From contig JASLGI010000152.1 of assembly GCA_030149685.1 (NCBI GenBank), positions 1 to 6,468 of the forward strand: 6,468 nucleotides of DNA, read 5' to 3'. This document shows positions 5,723-6,468 of this stretch, piece after piece. The DNA is from Bacillaceae bacterium. GTDB taxonomy: Bacteria > Bacillota > Bacilli > Bacillales_A > Planococcaceae. The notes beneath the pieces are model-generated. The model made no database searches. It saw only the letters and a program-made list of their open reading frames with translations, and was not told the DNA's origin. The position numbers were made by a program, and so were the translations under genes. The number at the start of each line of letters is the position of its first letter. The first letter of the stretch is position 1.

Positions 5723-5752
5723 AAAAAAACTGCCTCTAGTAATTAGAGACAG
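5723..5752 (-). terminator. Intrinsic terminator after the YkvI-like gene
   Basis: Minus-strand arms CTGTCTCTA (5744-5752) and TAGAGGCAG (5730-5738) pair over nine positions with one G-U wobble around a five-base loop. A seven-U run follows (5723-5729). It begins eight bases after the stop codon. Confidence 0.88.
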
Positions 5753-5760
5753 CTGACTTC

Positions 5761-6468
5761 TTACTGTTCACGTGGCGCTTTTTTCGGCATACGGAATGTT
5801 GCAACGATGAGTGCAACCATTAAGAATATCCCGATATATCCAACGAATGGATAAAAGAGTGACACGAGTTTTGTAAATCCTAAGAAACTTAACGCAAAAC
5901 CGATCAATACGGTCGCGAGTAAAAACAAATTAAACTTCTTCGTTCCGAGTTCAACGAAACGGGCACCGAATGCATAAAACATTCCGACCGCTGTGTTAAA
6001 AATCATCGCAAATAAAACGATTGCCATTAAAATACCGAGAATCGGTGAAATTTGGTTAATAATTGCAAGCATCGGCATCGCTTTATCACCGACGACATCG
6101 ATTTGCGAGAATATCGCTAAGTGAGACAATACAATCATTAAACCGAGCGTTAATCCTCCAATAAATCCACCTGCTGCAGCGACGCGTTCATTTTTCTCCG
6201 CTCCGCCGATGACAAAAGCCATCGATGCCCCTACAGCAATGTTAAATGATACGTAGTTAATTGTTGCGACAATCCAGTTTGGTAACGTAGTTTCAACTTT
6301 TTCCGTATAAGGAACGAGTTGAGAGAAAGTTTGATCCATTGTGAAGACTGAATAAATTGAAGCCGCAAGTACTGCGAGGATGAGAAAGGGGGTAATACTA
6401 CTAATAACATTTATGACTTTATGTGTATCGAGTACGACCGTTAACATAACGAGTACGACGAGAAGAAC
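5761..6468 (-). CDS. YkvI-family polytopic membrane protein, C-terminal part (partial, runs off right edge)
   Basis: The frame is open from the right edge to a TAA at 5761, giving 235 residues. An internal ATG at 6447 is not a believable start: it has no ribosome site and the hydrophobic helix VLLVVLVMLTVVL continues upstream through it. About seven hydrophobic segments are visible, joined by short polar loops, ending in a basic cytoplasmic tail (FRMPKKAPREQ). The segment IGGAEKNERVAAAGGFIGG (near 6240-6170) and the following PMLAIINQISPILG are what I associate with the Bacillus YkvI family, a group distantly similar to amino-acid transporters of the APC type and about 350 residues long, so roughly the first third is missing. 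Substrate is unknown; amino-acid or cation transport would be a guess. Family assignment is from memory and moderate. Confidence 0.68.
   Translation of the reverse strand, partial: VLLVVLVMLTVVLDTHKVINVISSITPFLILAVLAASIYSVFTMDQTFSQLVPYTEKVETTLPNWIVATINYVSFNIAVGASMAFVIGGAEKNERVAAAGGFIGGLTLGLMIVLSHLAIFSQIDVVGDKAMPMLAIINQISPILGILMAIVLFAMIFNTAVGMFYAFGARFVELGTKKFNLFLLATVLIGFALSFLGFTKLVSLFYPFVGYIGIFLMVALIVATFRMPKKAPREQ

Noticed and set aside
6445..6447. Possible start of the YkvI-like gene at ATG 6447
   Set aside because: No ribosome site, the frame stays open to the window edge, and the hydrophobic helix continues upstream.

Overview
The window looks like ordinary chromosome from a low-to-moderate GC Gram-positive bacterium of the Bacillales type (Exiguobacterium-like is a guess from the gene set, not something I can prove). 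The grounds are strong AGGAGG-type ribosome binding sites, sigma-A-like promoters with 17-bp spacers, U-tailed intrinsic terminators, a family II (DHH) pyrophosphatase, a short-type MurB, and a CadC/CadA pair closely resembling the staphylococcal plasmid system. Every gene I can support lies on the minus strand, so transcription runs from the right end to the left end. I see no insertion sequences, phage genes, CRISPR arrays, tRNA or rRNA, and no gene-free stretch longer than 300 bases.

Right to left the layout is: (1) the 3' two-thirds of a YkvI-like membrane protein gene (5761-6468, cut by the window edge) with its own terminator; (2) ppaC, manganese-dependent inorganic pyrophosphatase, with terminator; (3) a FrnE-type DsbA-family thiol oxidoreductase with promoter and terminator; (4) murB with a promoter and a leader hairpin, followed without a visible terminator by a short, previously uncalled ORF with a strong ribosome binding site (2605-2676) that overlaps the start of a CPA1-type cation/proton antiporter gene, which ends in a terminator; (5) a metal-resistance operon: promoter flanked by two CadC-type operators, cadC, and the 5' third or less of cadA, which overlaps cadC by four bases and runs off the left edge.

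The cad operon is the most information-rich part. CadC keeps both metal-site residue sets of its plasmid pI258 relative, with numbering that falls into register only if the start at 942 is used. CadA begins with a roughly 65-residue His/Cys-rich tail containing internal repeats, placed before a classical HMA metal-binding domain. CadC would bind the two inverted repeats around the promoter and release on Cd/Pb/Zn; CadA would then export the ion. The other genes are housekeeping or stress functions: phosphate recycling, disulfide chemistry, cell-wall precursor synthesis and cation/pH homeostasis.

I did not find a clearly new multi-gene system. The best candidates for something undescribed are the small coupled ORF between murB and the antiporter, the repeat-built metal-binding tail of CadA, and the two-operator arrangement of the cad promoter.
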